DNA of 64,000 bases from Lachnospiraceae bacterium (lineage in GTDB: Bacteria > Bacillota > Clostridia > Lachnospirales > Lachnospiraceae), in assembly GCA_017550165.1 (NCBI GenBank), contig JAFZQH010000020.1, positions 62,001-126,000 of the forward strand, in the 5' to 3' direction. The notes beneath the pieces were generated by a model. That model was not told the DNA's origin. It saw nothing but the letters and a program-made list of their open reading frames with translations, and made no database searches. Numbering within the stretch: position 1 is the stretch's first letter; each line of letters starts with the position of its first letter. The position numbers and the translations under genes were made by a program. This document shows positions 26,901 through 35,671 of the stretch, piece after piece.

Positions 26901-27432
26901 TGCGCATTCCCCTTCCGCCGCCGCCGTTGGAGGCTTTAAGCATAACGGGATAGCCTATCTCATCAGCGATCCTGATAACACTGTCCAGATCCTTTAAGGC
27001 ATAATCAACTCCCGGGATAATGGGGACCTCTGCGTCTATTGCCATCTTTTTTGAGGAGATCTTATCTCCCATGGCATTCATTATCTCCTTGGATGGTCCG
27101 ATGAATACAATCCCATTGTCCTCACAAGCTTTGACAAATTCGGGGTTTTCCGAAAGAAAGCCATATCCGGGATGTATGGCATCTACATTCTTGGATTTGG
27201 CTATCTTGATAATGGTCTCTATATCCAGATATGCGTCCAGCGGTCCCTTTTCGGGATTAAGCTGGTATGATTCATCTGCCTTGGCGCGGAAGGCTGAGTA
27301 TCTGTCTTCCTTGGAGTATACGCTTACGGTGGTTATCCCCAGTTCCGTGCAGGCACGGAAGACGCGGATGGCGATCTCGCCTCTGTTAGCCACCATAACC
27401 TTTTTAAATTTTCTGATATTATCCTGATTCAT
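23971..27432 (-). CDS. pyc: Pyruvate carboxylase
   Basis: A single-chain 1153-aa biotin enzyme that carboxylates pyruvate to oxaloacetate, feeding the TCA branch and amino-acid synthesis. The biotin carboxylase part (about 1-460) starts KVMVANRGEIAIRVFRACTE and has the glycine loop KASNGGGGRGMRIV and FIEMNPRIQVEHTVTE. The carboxyltransferase part (about 535-840) begins VTDTTMRDAQQSLMATRMR and contains HLHTHDSTGNG. The C-terminal biotinyl domain carries EAMKMET with the biotinylated lysine at 1116. Length equals the usual Pyc tetramer subunit. It lies 52 nt downstream of the L,D-transpeptidase gene with no terminator between, so read-through is possible. Its stop codon is embedded in a structured repeat. 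Confidence 0.98.
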   Translation of the reverse strand: MNQDNIRKFKKVMVANRGEIAIRVFRACTELGITTVSVYSKEDRYSAFRAKADESYQLNPEKGPLDAYLDIETIIKIAKSKNVDAIHPGYGFLSENPEFVKACEDNGIVFIGPSKEIMNAMGDKISSKKMAIDAEVPIIPGVDYALKDLDSVIRIADEIGYPVMLKASNGGGGRGMRIVNKREDMPREFAEAREESKKAFGDDLIFVEKYLKGPKHIEVQVLGDNYGDVVHLFDRDCSVQRRHQKVVEYAPAFSIPDKTRKIIFDSAIRLCKAVGYRNAGTLEFLVDSDYNPYFIEMNPRIQVEHTVTEEIVGIDIVRAQILIAEGYRLSSPEINIQGQDDIHEHGYAIQTRVTTEDPRNNFLPDTGKITVYRSGGGNGIRLDGGNAYTGAEILPYYDSLLVKLIAHDRTFQGAIDKATRALKELRVRGVKTNIPFLTNLIQHETFRKGMCHTTFIEETPSLFQFDRIGDRATKVAEFIGNRIVNDNKGPKPAFEDRVLPKYDESKKIYGSKDEFLKLGAEGFCQKILKSDRLYVTDTTMRDAQQSLMATRMRTKDLAGAARATNAFLQNAFSVEAWGGATYDTAYRFLKESPWRRLALLSERMPNTLIQMLLRASNAVGYSNYPDNVVREFIRLSGEHGVDVFRIFDSLNWVENMKMPIEEALKTGKIVEGSVCYTGDISNPDETKYTLDYYVGKAKELESLGCHAFAIKDMAGLLKPYAAKELVKALKSEINIPVHLHTHDSTGNGVATILMAAEAGLDIADLAVESMSSLTSQPSMNSVVEALQGTARDTGLDMDELNELSQYYARVRKVYKSFESDMDSPRAEIYKYEIPGGQYSNLLAQVTAMGSADEFDEIKSLYKQANDLLGNIVKVTPSSKAVGDLAIFMYKNGLNKDNILEAGADLSYPDSVVEYFKGMMGQPDGGFPTELQRIVLKGQEAVTVRPGSLLPPVDLKALEDKLKSEFDLSHSSDVDMERKVISYAMYPKVYEEYCEHLESYNDVSHLESHVYFYGLREGEETVLNMAEGKDLIIKYTGKGPISPEGVRTLLFEVNGQMREIQVLDKSQEVVSDRKLKADKKNPAHLGSAIPGTVAKVFVKEGDEVSVNMPLMTVEAMKMETTVVSRVAGKVDKIYVAEGDRVSQDDLLISFEIMS

Positions 27433-27484
27433 TTTACCATTACCCTCATTAATATATTCAATGACGTGTCAAACGATGGTTGCT

Positions 27485-29455
27485 TTACTCGTAATAGTAG
27501 GTGTTGGTTTCGGGATCGAAGCGTTCAACCAATGGACGCTGCTCATCCTGCTGCTCTTGCTGCTGCTCCACTCCCTGCTGATCAGTCTGTCCCTGTACAA
27601 CTCCGGGTTCCGGAGCTGCCGTTCCGTACTGGTAACATATAACCGGGAAGCCGGCGGAAACATAACTGTATATGGTTGCAGCCGAATCAAGGGATACATT
27701 GATGCATCCGTGGGATCCGTTACGCAGGTATCTGTCATAACCGAATCTCGGCTGCCATGTAGCATCATGAATACCTATTCCTCCGTTAAAGGGCATCCAG
27801 TATGCCACCGGGGAAGCATATCCCGGTCCTCTGAGCACCCTGTCCCTTGCGCAATAATAGATGGCATAAATGCCCACGGGTGTTGCGGATCCTGCGCTGG
27901 GCAGACCCGAAACGATATCGCATTCGAATACCTTCACACCGTCAACATAAAGGAAGAGGTGCTGCATTCCGAGATTGATCTCAACATACGAATTGCCGAA
28001 ATCCTTAACACCGTTACCATCAGAATCTACAAATACCGGCGCGCGGGAGACCTCCTGCCCGGAAAATATATCCTCTTTTAACTTTTCCGCTTCCTTATTA
28101 ACATCAACCTGGAATCCGTAAGTCCGTGCCGGTATATTTACAACCTCACCATAAGTCGTTTTAAACGCTCTTGAATCATTGGTGGATGTATACTTGCCGG
28201 CAATACCTTTTACGTAATCCAAAATGGAATTGTCATCTATGGTAAGTTCTTTACTGTCGTTTAACGTCAGCCAGGGAAGGAAATCCTTGATGGTAAGGGT
28301 TTCATTCATTCCGCCGAATGTATATGTTATCTTGCTCCCCACACATTTCTCCGCTTGGGCTTCAAGAAGTTTAAAATCATCCGAATCCTCGGTATAAAGC
28401 GGTTGAACGTAACAGTTCCCCGCCTTCAGGTCAAGATCACCGTTAAGGGATGTAATGGCCTTTTTCAGTTGAGTGACAAATACATTCTCATTAATGGTAT
28501 TGCCGAATACGGAATCCTGAACAACAAACCCCCTTGAGGGAACATAATCCACCAGCTTTGCCTCTACCGGCGCCGTCATGTTACTCGGGTTTAAAAAGCC
28601 GAAAGAATCCAGGCGCTGCTGAAGTTTACTCTCATCATAATCCAGTTTGAGCCCCACGGAAAGATCGGTGTCTTTAAAGAGGCTCGCCGGCCAGGTAAAT
28701 ATAGGCTGCCTCTCGCATAAAGACTTCAGTTCCGACTTAATATCACATTTGAGATCGATATCAGAAGACTTGATCTTGTAAAAAATGCCTTCAATAGTCC
28801 TGATGTTCAGTTCGTATCCATCTACTCTTTCCGTAACAAGTTCTTCGATCTCATCGATGCTCTTAAAAGAGCAGTCTATACCGTCAATGGAAGTCCTGAA
28901 CATTATCCTGGACCTGAAGAGTACGGACATGACCACGTAAGCTATGGCAAGAGTGGTAACAACGGCCACCAAAGCAATAAGACCCTTCTTCCCTTTCTTT
29001 TCAGGCACTTCGGGAATAGGGCTCGACTCATAGAATTCACTTCGGCTGGCTCGTTTCTTCTTCATGAGCTTCTCTCTTTCCTCGGGAGTCATCTTCGGTT
29101 TTGCCTTGGGAGCCACATTCTCCGGAGTCACCGTCTTAGGCTTTTCCGTCTCAGGCTTCTCTGCCTTTGACTCCACCTTGGGGGCTTCTGCCTTGGGAGT
29201 CTCTGTTTTGGTCGACTCTGTTTTGGTCGGCTCCGCTTTGGCCGGCTCCGCTTTGGTCGGCTCCGTCTCCACTTCAGCCTTCTTATCCGGCGCATAATTA
29301 TTATCTTTGGCTTCCGCAGCCTGTCTGAAGGTAAAACGTTGTGCCGGCTTTCCGTTATCGTCGAAACCCGGCTTATTGTTCACGTTATCCTGATTGTCTG
29401 CACTGCCGCCTTGTCCCTTTTTAAAAGGAAAAGCGGAATCATCATCAAATGACAT
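27485..29455 (-). CDS. L,D-transpeptidase (YkuD) with peptidoglycan-binding region
   Basis: A 656-aa envelope enzyme predicted to form 3-3 cross-links in peptidoglycan or to attach proteins to it. Residues 1-155 are a cytoplasmic, low-complexity tail rich in Lys, Glu, Thr and Pro with repeats such as AEPTKTESTKTET. A membrane span lies at about 158-180. The extracellular part has a domain of about 300 residues resembling the PG-binding type 4 fold. The YkuD catalytic domain (about 465-610) has IGIHDATWQPRFG and the signature SHGCINV with nucleophile Cys584. A Gln-rich C-tail follows. I chose the ATG at 29453-29455 with AGGTGG upstream; a GTG nine bases earlier is also in frame. It diverges from the RNase H gene. 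Confidence 0.92.
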   Translation of the reverse strand: MSFDDDSAFPFKKGQGGSADNQDNVNNKPGFDDNGKPAQRFTFRQAAEAKDNNYAPDKKAEVETEPTKAEPAKAEPTKTESTKTETPKAEAPKVESKAEKPETEKPKTVTPENVAPKAKPKMTPEEREKLMKKKRASRSEFYESSPIPEVPEKKGKKGLIALVAVVTTLAIAYVVMSVLFRSRIMFRTSIDGIDCSFKSIDEIEELVTERVDGYELNIRTIEGIFYKIKSSDIDLKCDIKSELKSLCERQPIFTWPASLFKDTDLSVGLKLDYDESKLQQRLDSFGFLNPSNMTAPVEAKLVDYVPSRGFVVQDSVFGNTINENVFVTQLKKAITSLNGDLDLKAGNCYVQPLYTEDSDDFKLLEAQAEKCVGSKITYTFGGMNETLTIKDFLPWLTLNDSKELTIDDNSILDYVKGIAGKYTSTNDSRAFKTTYGEVVNIPARTYGFQVDVNKEAEKLKEDIFSGQEVSRAPVFVDSDGNGVKDFGNSYVEINLGMQHLFLYVDGVKVFECDIVSGLPSAGSATPVGIYAIYYCARDRVLRGPGYASPVAYWMPFNGGIGIHDATWQPRFGYDRYLRNGSHGCINVSLDSAATIYSYVSAGFPVICYQYGTAAPEPGVVQGQTDQQGVEQQQEQQDEQRPLVERFDPETNTYYYE

Positions 29456-29569
29456 ATGGGCCACCTGTTATTATCCTTGACAAAGATAAAGGGTTGTGAA
29501 ACCATTATCTTAAATATACTGAATCTAATGCTGGAAACAGTAATTCATTATAATACCGAGGATATGCCA

Positions 29570-30184
29570 ATGTCAATGAAAATCTATGCTGTACGCAAAG
29601 GACTTACACCGGGCATTTATAAAAGCTGGGAAGAATGCAAAGCGCAGGTTTCAGGTTATTCCGGCGCAGAATACAAGAGTTTTTCCAAAATGGAAGAAGC
29701 GCAGGCCTATCTTTCAGGTTCTTCCCTACCCTCCTCAGGCAGGGAGGATCATCTTGCCCTGCCCGCAGATGAAGCAGTGGCCTATGTTGATGGCAGTTAC
29801 CGCGATGACACATCTGAGTTTTCTTACGGAGCCGTCATATTTCACAAAGGACAGGAGATCCGTCTTTCCGACAAGTCTTCCGATCCTGCTCTTGCTGACA
29901 TGCGTAATGTTGCAGGAGAGATCAAGGGGGCGGAGGCTTCCATGAGATATGCCATTAACAACGGAATAAAAAGGCTGACCATATATCATGACTATGAAGG
30001 CATAGCCAAATGGTGTACGGGGGATTGGAAGGCCAACAAGGAAGGCACCATATCTTACAGGGAGTTCTATCGAAGCATCTCAGCTTCGGTCGATATTACT
30101 TTTCAAAAGGTAAAGGGACACTCGGGTGTCACCTTTAATGAGCTGGCTGATCAACTGGCCAAAGAAGCTCTTGGCATAAAATAA
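29570..30184 (+). CDS. rnhA: Ribonuclease H with N-terminal hybrid-binding (viroplasmin-type) domain
   Basis: A 204-aa nuclease that cleaves RNA in RNA-DNA hybrids. Residues 1-50 (KIYAVRKGLTPGIYKSWEEC) match the short hybrid-binding domain first known from caulimovirus proteins and eukaryotic RNase H1. The catalytic domain follows from about 70 with AVAYVDGSYRDD (first Asp), GEIKGAEASMRYAI (Glu), TIYHDYEGIAKW (Asp), and KVKGHSGVTFNELADQLAKEA (His and final Asp). The ATG at 29570 is best placed behind GAGG (8 nt). It is the first plus-strand gene of the 29.5-36 kb group. Confidence 0.93.
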   Translation: MSMKIYAVRKGLTPGIYKSWEECKAQVSGYSGAEYKSFSKMEEAQAYLSGSSLPSSGREDHLALPADEAVAYVDGSYRDDTSEFSYGAVIFHKGQEIRLSDKSSDPALADMRNVAGEIKGAEASMRYAINNGIKRLTIYHDYEGIAKWCTGDWKANKEGTISYREFYRSISASVDITFQKVKGHSGVTFNELADQLAKEALGIK

Positions 30185-30237
30185 ATCAATGTATTCGCAT
30201 CTCATTTAAACAATTTTCACAATTTTTCTTAATAATT

Positions 30238-30290
30238 ATCAATGAATTTGATTGATTTTAATCCTATCATTTTGCAAGGGGCTGTGATAG
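30238..30290. promoter_or_regulatory. Two inverted repeats upstream of the leuA-araC fusion
   Basis: ATCAAT (30238-30243) and ATTGAT (30251-30256) form one inverted repeat with a 7-nt spacer; CTATCA (30264-30269) and TGATAG (30285-30290) form a second, with half-site centres 21 bp apart, about two helical turns. They lie 61-113 bp before the fusion gene's ATG in an A/T-rich leader. They may be operators. I could not assign a convincing -35/-10 pair, and there is no T-box. Confidence 0.4.
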
Positions 30291-30350
30291 TATTTTTTTA
30301 TGCCGCTGATAAGGCTGATTTCAAGTTTTTTATTAAGGAGATTTGATCAT

Positions 30351-32342
30351 ATGAATAATTACAAGAAGTATAAGAGAGCATATTTCATGCCCCCTGTATG
30401 CACATATGACTGGGTTAAGAAGGATTATGTAGACAAACCGCCGATCTGGTGTTCCGTTGACCTCCGCGATGGCAATCAGGCTTTGATCGAACCCATGAGC
30501 CTGGAGGAGAAGATCGAATTCTTCAAACTACTGACAGATATCGGCTTCAAGGAGATCGAAGTGGGATTTCCCGCTGCTTCCGAGACGGAATACAACTTCC
30601 TGAGGGCGCTTATCGAACGCAATATGATCCCGAAAGATGTTACGGTACAGGTTCTCACCCAAGCCCGGGAACACATCATCAAGAAGACTTTTGAGGCTGT
30701 CAAGGGTGCTCCCCATGCCGTTATACATCTGTATAATTCCACTTCCGTTGCCCAGCGGGAGCAGGTGTTCAAGAAATCCAAGGAAGAGATAAAAAAGATT
30801 GCCGTGGATGGTGCCAAGCTTCTGAAGAAGCTGGCTGACGAGACCGATGGCAACTTTTCCTTCCAATACAGTCCCGAAAGCTTCCCGGGAACAGAGGTAG
30901 ACTATGCCGTAGAAGTATGTAACGCTGTTCTGGACGTATGGAAGCCCGTCAAGAAAAACAAGGCCATAATCAACATCCCCACAACCGTTGAGAACGCAAT
31001 GCCCCATGTATTTGCAACCCAGGTCGAATACATCAGCAAAAACCTGAAGTACAGAGATGCAGTTATTCTTTGTCTTCATCCCCATAATGACAGGGGAAGC
31101 GGGGTCAGCGATGCTGAGCTGGGCATACTGGCCGGGGCAGACCGTATAGAAGGCACCCTGTTCGGCAACGGGGAACGTACCGGCAACGTTGATATCATTA
31201 CTCTTGCCATGAACATGTTCTCTCACGGAGTAGACCCGAAACTTAATTTTTCTAATATGCCTTATATCAGGGAGACCTATGAGAGGCTTACGGGAATGCG
31301 GGTAGGCGAGCGGCAGCCCTATGCGGGAGATCTGGTCTTTACTGCATTTTCAGGTTCCCATCAGGATGCCATTGCCAAAGGGATGGCATGGAGAGAGGAA
31401 GGAAAGAGCGATCTGTGGACGGTACCCTACCTTCCCATTGATCCCATGGACGTGGGGCGCACATATGATTCAGATGTCATCCGCATCAACAGCCAGTCCG
31501 GCAAGGGCGGGGTCAGCTATATCCTCAAGCAGAATTTCGGTATCTCGGTTCCGGAGAAAATGCGGGAAGATGTGGGATACACCGTCAAGCATGTATCGGA
31601 TGTTGAGCACAAGGAGCTTTCTCCCCGTCTTGTATATGAGATCTTCGAGAATAAATATGTTAATGCCCATACTCATTTTGAGATACCCGAAGTACATTTT
31701 AAACAGGTTGACGGGATAATGGCCGAATCCACAATCCTGCACAAAGGCCGGACCCACACCATAGATGCCAACGGTAACGGCCGTCTTGATGCCGTAAGCA
31801 ACACCATCAAACAGTACTTTAACATAAGCTACGAGCTTTCGGTCTATGAAGAGCACGCCCTGTCCAAGGGATCGTCATCCAAAGCAATGTCCTACGTAGG
31901 TATTACCTACAAGGATAAAATGTACTGGGGAGTCGGGATCGACGAAGACATCATCAGATCATCCATCAGTGCCCTTACCGTTGCAGTCAATCAGATACCG
32001 GAGATAGCCACCAGTTCTGTCTCAGCAGATGAGCGGCTGGTTAATATGGTCAATTTCATTCAGGCCAACTACCAGACCGTCACTCTGGATGATATGTCCA
32101 GACAGTTCAGCCTTTCTGAACCATATATTTCCAAATACATAAAAGAAAAGTCCGGAAAGACCTTTGTAGAGACAGTACAGCATATCCGTATGAAGAAGGC
32201 CAGGACACTGCTGAAAAACGGCAACATGACCGTGGAGAATATCGCCTACTCCGTCGGATATCAGAATGTGGAGCATTTTAACAGATTGTTTAAAAAAATA
32301 TTCAAAATGACTCCCGTTCAATACAGAAACAGTGTAAAATAG
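30351..32342 (+). CDS. leuA: 2-isopropylmalate synthase fused to a C-terminal AraC-type DNA-binding domain
   Basis: A 663-aa protein with two recognisable parts. Residues 1-~550 are a complete IPMS of the Mycobacterium-like type, which condenses acetyl-CoA with 2-oxoisovalerate at the start of leucine synthesis. The catalytic barrel shows [15 protein letters not shown] (36-50), metal ligands His243 and His245 in [11 protein letters not shown], and GNGERTGN (272-279). The regulatory leucine-binding domain (about 440-548) ends in the typical ALTVAVNQI. Residues ~561-663 are an AraC/XylS DNA-binding domain with two helix-turn-helix units: [20 protein letters not shown] and [20 protein letters not shown] followed by KMTPVQYRN. 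The reading frame is unbroken through the junction, so this is not a frameshift artefact. The ATG is chosen for AAGGAG 10 nt upstream. It probably couples leucine sensing to transcription; targets are unknown. Confidence 0.93.
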   Translation: MNNYKKYKRAYFMPPVCTYDWVKKDYVDKPPIWCSVDLRDGNQALIEPMSLEEKIEFFKLLTDIGFKEIEVGFPAASETEYNFLRALIERNMIPKDVTVQVLTQAREHIIKKTFEAVKGAPHAVIHLYNSTSVAQREQVFKKSKEEIKKIAVDGAKLLKKLADETDGNFSFQYSPESFPGTEVDYAVEVCNAVLDVWKPVKKNKAIINIPTTVENAMPHVFATQVEYISKNLKYRDAVILCLHPHNDRGSGVSDAELGILAGADRIEGTLFGNGERTGNVDIITLAMNMFSHGVDPKLNFSNMPYIRETYERLTGMRVGERQPYAGDLVFTAFSGSHQDAIAKGMAWREEGKSDLWTVPYLPIDPMDVGRTYDSDVIRINSQSGKGGVSYILKQNFGISVPEKMREDVGYTVKHVSDVEHKELSPRLVYEIFENKYVNAHTHFEIPEVHFKQVDGIMAESTILHKGRTHTIDANGNGRLDAVSNTIKQYFNISYELSVYEEHALSKGSSSKAMSYVGITYKDKMYWGVGIDEDIIRSSISALTVAVNQIPEIATSSVSADERLVNMVNFIQANYQTVTLDDMSRQFSLSEPYISKYIKEKSGKTFVETVQHIRMKKARTLLKNGNMTVENIAYSVGYQNVEHFNRLFKKIFKMTPVQYRNSVK

Positions 32343-32383
32343 AGAAGAAATAATGCTTTTTCATAGAAAAAGGGGGATAACCT

Positions 32384-34129
32384 ATGAGCATCAAAAAAAC
32401 AAAGATCGTATGTACCCTGGGTCCAAGTTCCAACACAGAGGAAGTTATCCGCAACCTCATGATAGAGGGTATGGATGTCGCCAGGCTTAATTTCTCCCAC
32501 GGAAGCCATGAAGACAAATTAAAGATCATAGAGATCGTCAAAAGAGTGCGGGGAGAACTTCACAAGCCCGTTGCGCTTCTTCTGGATACCAAGGGGCCTG
32601 AGATCCGGCTGGGAACATTTGAGAACGGTTCTGTTGAACTTAAGGCAGGCCAGGAATTCATCCTCACCACACAGGACTGTGCGGGTTCGTCCTCAAGGGC
32701 ATCCGTTACCTACAAGGATCTCCCGAAAGATGTCTCTGCCGGGACCAGGATCCTCATTGATGACGGCCTAATCGAGATGAAGGTTACGTCCGTAGAAGGA
32801 ACAGAGATCGCATGCAGCGTTATAAACGGAGGGGTCATTTCCGATAGAAAAGGGATCAATGTTCCTAACGTTGAGCTGTCAATGCCCTATATAAGCCCTC
32901 AAGACTACGATGATATTAAATTTGGAATTGATAATGGTTTTGATTTCATTGCCGCTTCCTTTGTCCGTACAGCGGGGGATGTGGAAGAAATAAGGGCCAT
33001 ACTCCGGGAGTACGACTGCAACACCATTGATATTATAGCCAAGATCGAGAACAATCAGGGTGTGGAGAACATCTCCGAGATAGTCAAAGTCTCCGACGGC
33101 GTTATGGTAGCCCGAGGCGATATGGGCGTAGAGATTCCATTGGAGGATGTGCCTATTATCCAGAAGAAGATCATCAAGGAGGTATATACTGCCGGCAAAC
33201 AGGTTATCACCGCAACCCAGATGCTGGAGTCCATGATAAAGAACCCCCGTCCTACCAGAGCAGAAGCAACCGATATTGCCAATGCGATCTATGACGGTAC
33301 AAGTGCCATTATGCTGTCAGGAGAGACTGCTGCAGGCAAGTATCCCATAGAAGCATTGAAGACAATGGTCAAGATCGCCGTAAGAACCGAGCAGGATATC
33401 AATTATCATAAACGTTTCAGTGAGAGCAGATCATTAAGTAACAAAAATATCACCAATGCCATAAGCCATGCCACCGTTACCACGGCAGAGGACCTCGGGG
33501 CATCGGCTATTGTTACCGTTACCAAGTCCGGCTTTACAGCCAAGATGATCTCAAAATACAGACCCAGTTGTCCCATCATAGGCTGTTCTACTTACGAAAA
33601 TGTTTGCCGTAAGCTTAATCTGGCCTGGGGTGTCACCCCCATACTGATCGAAGAAAAGACCGATACGGACGAACTCTTTGATCATGCCATCGACCAGGCT
33701 CTTAAGTCCGGTACTGTGCGTGTGGGAGAACTGACAGTCATTACGGCGGGTCTTCCCCTTGGAATATCCGGAACCACCAATCTTATAAAGGTTCACGTTG
33801 CCGGGCATGTTCTTGTAAAGGGTATCGGCGTATCAGGTTCCAAAGCCACGGGTTCCCTTTGCGTTTGTGAGAACGAGGATGCCCTGAAGCGTAATTTCAA
33901 GGCCGGAGATATCATTGTAATTCCGGAATCCAGCAACAGGATCCTGCCCTTCATTAAATCCTCCTCCGGTCTGATCACGGAAGACAAATCGGAAGAGTCT
34001 CATGCAGCCATCGTTGGTCTTACCCTGGGGCTGCCGGTTATCATAGGTGCATCCCATGCATCCCAGATATTGAAGGACGGAGCCGTTGTAACCATGGATG
34101 CAGCAACCGGGGTTGTAACCGCAGACTGA
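32384..34129 (+). CDS. pyk: Pyruvate kinase with extra C-terminal PEP-utiliser-like domain
   Basis: A 581-aa glycolytic enzyme making pyruvate and ATP from PEP and ADP. It begins KKTKIVCTLGPSSNTEEVIRN, with NFSHGSHE and LLDTKGPEIRLG close behind. The active-site motif IIAKIENNQGVENI and the MVARGDMGVEIP segment lie near 220-250, then ATQMLESMIKNPRPTRAE. Beyond the usual ~475 residues, a C-terminal ~105-aa domain (AGDIIVIPESSNRILPFIKS, ESHAAIVGLTLGLPVIIGA) resembles the phosphohistidine domain of PEP-utilising enzymes, as in Bacillus-type pyruvate kinases. It lies 41 nt after the leuA fusion gene and may be co-transcribed. GGGGGATAACCT precedes the ATG. Confidence 0.97.
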   Translation: MSIKKTKIVCTLGPSSNTEEVIRNLMIEGMDVARLNFSHGSHEDKLKIIEIVKRVRGELHKPVALLLDTKGPEIRLGTFENGSVELKAGQEFILTTQDCAGSSSRASVTYKDLPKDVSAGTRILIDDGLIEMKVTSVEGTEIACSVINGGVISDRKGINVPNVELSMPYISPQDYDDIKFGIDNGFDFIAASFVRTAGDVEEIRAILREYDCNTIDIIAKIENNQGVENISEIVKVSDGVMVARGDMGVEIPLEDVPIIQKKIIKEVYTAGKQVITATQMLESMIKNPRPTRAEATDIANAIYDGTSAIMLSGETAAGKYPIEALKTMVKIAVRTEQDINYHKRFSESRSLSNKNITNAISHATVTTAEDLGASAIVTVTKSGFTAKMISKYRPSCPIIGCSTYENVCRKLNLAWGVTPILIEEKTDTDELFDHAIDQALKSGTVRVGELTVITAGLPLGISGTTNLIKVHVAGHVLVKGIGVSGSKATGSLCVCENEDALKRNFKAGDIIVIPESSNRILPFIKSSSGLITEDKSEESHAAIVGLTLGLPVIIGASHASQILKDGAVVTMDAATGVVTAD

Positions 34130-34160
34130 TCCTACAGGATCTTAAGGTACAGGAGGATAT

Positions 34161-35615
34161 ATGTCAGAGCTTCTTACAGATCACAAGAATTATATCGTAT
34201 TTAAATTTTTCCAGGAAATATCCCGTATTCCACGTGGGTCCGGCAACATTTCCGGGATCAGAGACTATATCGCGTCCATAGCTAAAGAGCATGGTCTGGA
34301 TCATGTTGTCGATGCATGCGGCAACGTGGTGGTTGTAAGGGATGCTTCTTCAGAAGACAGCACCGGTATACCCGTTATGCTTCAATCCCACATGGACATG
34401 GTTTGTGCCAAGACATCCGATAGTAACCATGATTTTGAAAATGATCCACTGGATCTGTATACGGAAGACGGATTCCTGAAGGCCAGGGGGACTACATTAG
34501 GCGGTGATGACGGCATCGGTGTCGCATATATGCTGGCCCTTCTTACCGACCCTGACTACGTGGGGCCCCGTATTGACTGTATTTTTACGGTTGACGAGGA
34601 GACCGGTATGGTCGGAGCGAACGCTCTGGATCTTACCAGGATCCGAGCCAAACGGCTTATCAACCTTGACTCCGAGAACGAGGGAGTATTCACTACAGGC
34701 TGTGCCGGAGGTATTAAGGTCCATGCGGATCTTCCCTATGCCTCCGCTAAATTCACAGGCTTCCGGACTGATATTAAGATATCAGGCCTTCTGGGTGGCC
34801 ATTCGGGCGATGAGATAGTCAAAGGAAGAGCTAATGCCATTCTTCTTCTCTCCCGTTTTCTTTATTTTCTCAAGGATTCAGGAACAGATTATCATCTGAT
34901 ATCCATTAACGGCGGCGAAAAGGACAATGCTATCCCCAGAGAGGCTGCTGCCTCCATAGTGGTATCCTCTTCTCCCACAAAGGTCTCTGATCTGGCAGTT
35001 CAGTTTAAAAAGATCGTATTGCACGAATATGCTGCCACCGACCCGGGTATCAGCATCGAGGTCTTCGAAGCCCCACGCGATGCGGAACATATGGGAATGA
35101 ATGAATCCGCATTGAGATCCCTTTTCCTTATGACCTATTCCGTTCCCAACGGCGTCGTTGCCATGAGCCGGGATATTGACGGCCTTCCCGAGACATCCAC
35201 CAACCTGGGTATCATCAGTACAGAGAGCGGGAGCATTAAATGTGCATTTCTCCTCAGAAGCTCCATTGCAAGCCGTAAGAAAGAGCTTCTTGAAAGAATG
35301 ACCATTATCCTGGAGGCGGCCGGCGCCTCCGTAGAGACCGGGGGCTCATATCCCGAGTGGGCGTACAAGAAGAAATCTCCTCTAAGGGACAGTATGGCAA
35401 AGCTCTGGAAGGAAATGTTCGGCAGGGATCCGGTGATCACCGCCATCCACGGTGGTCTGGAGTGCGGTATAATAAGTTCCAAATGCCCGGATATGGATAT
35501 AGTATCCATAGGTCCCGATATCCCTGATATCCATACCCCCAATGAGAGACTTGATATCGAATCGGCTTCCCGGGTATATGATTTCCTTGTGAAATATCTG
35601 CAGGATTGCAAATAG
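34161..35615 (+). CDS. pepD: Aminoacyl-histidine dipeptidase PepD
   Basis: A 484-aa zinc peptidase of the M20/PepD family that cleaves Xaa-His and related dipeptides in the cytoplasm. The metal-site motifs are MLQSHMDMVCAK (near 75), LGGDDGIGVAYMLAL (near 115) and DEETGMVGANALD (near 150). The dimerisation-domain segment KISGLLGGHSGDEI follows near 215. HGGLECGIISSKCPDMD and IHTPNERLDI near the C-terminus are typical of the family. Length is normal. AGGAGG lies 6 nt before the ATG, and the gene follows pyk by 31 nt in the same direction. Confidence 0.95.
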   Translation: MSELLTDHKNYIVFKFFQEISRIPRGSGNISGIRDYIASIAKEHGLDHVVDACGNVVVVRDASSEDSTGIPVMLQSHMDMVCAKTSDSNHDFENDPLDLYTEDGFLKARGTTLGGDDGIGVAYMLALLTDPDYVGPRIDCIFTVDEETGMVGANALDLTRIRAKRLINLDSENEGVFTTGCAGGIKVHADLPYASAKFTGFRTDIKISGLLGGHSGDEIVKGRANAILLLSRFLYFLKDSGTDYHLISINGGEKDNAIPREAAASIVVSSSPTKVSDLAVQFKKIVLHEYAATDPGISIEVFEAPRDAEHMGMNESALRSLFLMTYSVPNGVVAMSRDIDGLPETSTNLGIISTESGSIKCAFLLRSSIASRKKELLERMTIILEAAGASVETGGSYPEWAYKKKSPLRDSMAKLWKEMFGRDPVITAIHGGLECGIISSKCPDMDIVSIGPDIPDIHTPNERLDIESASRVYDFLVKYLQDCK

Positions 35616-35633
35616 ATTATTTTGTGATATAAT
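35606..35633 (+). promoter_or_regulatory. Promoter of the 104-aa membrane protein gene
   Basis: TTGCAA (35606-35611, overlapping the pepD 3' end) and TATAAT (35628-35633) are spaced by 16 nt; TGATATAAT is an extended -10. The downstream ATG is 38 nt away, behind AGGAGG. Confidence 0.65.
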
Positions 35634-35671
35634 ATATTGTTGAACAAAGCGATCTGACAGGAGGTTATGCT

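Noticed and set aside
30528-31226. Minus-strand frame of 232 codons
   Set aside because: Antisense shadow of the leuA catalytic region.
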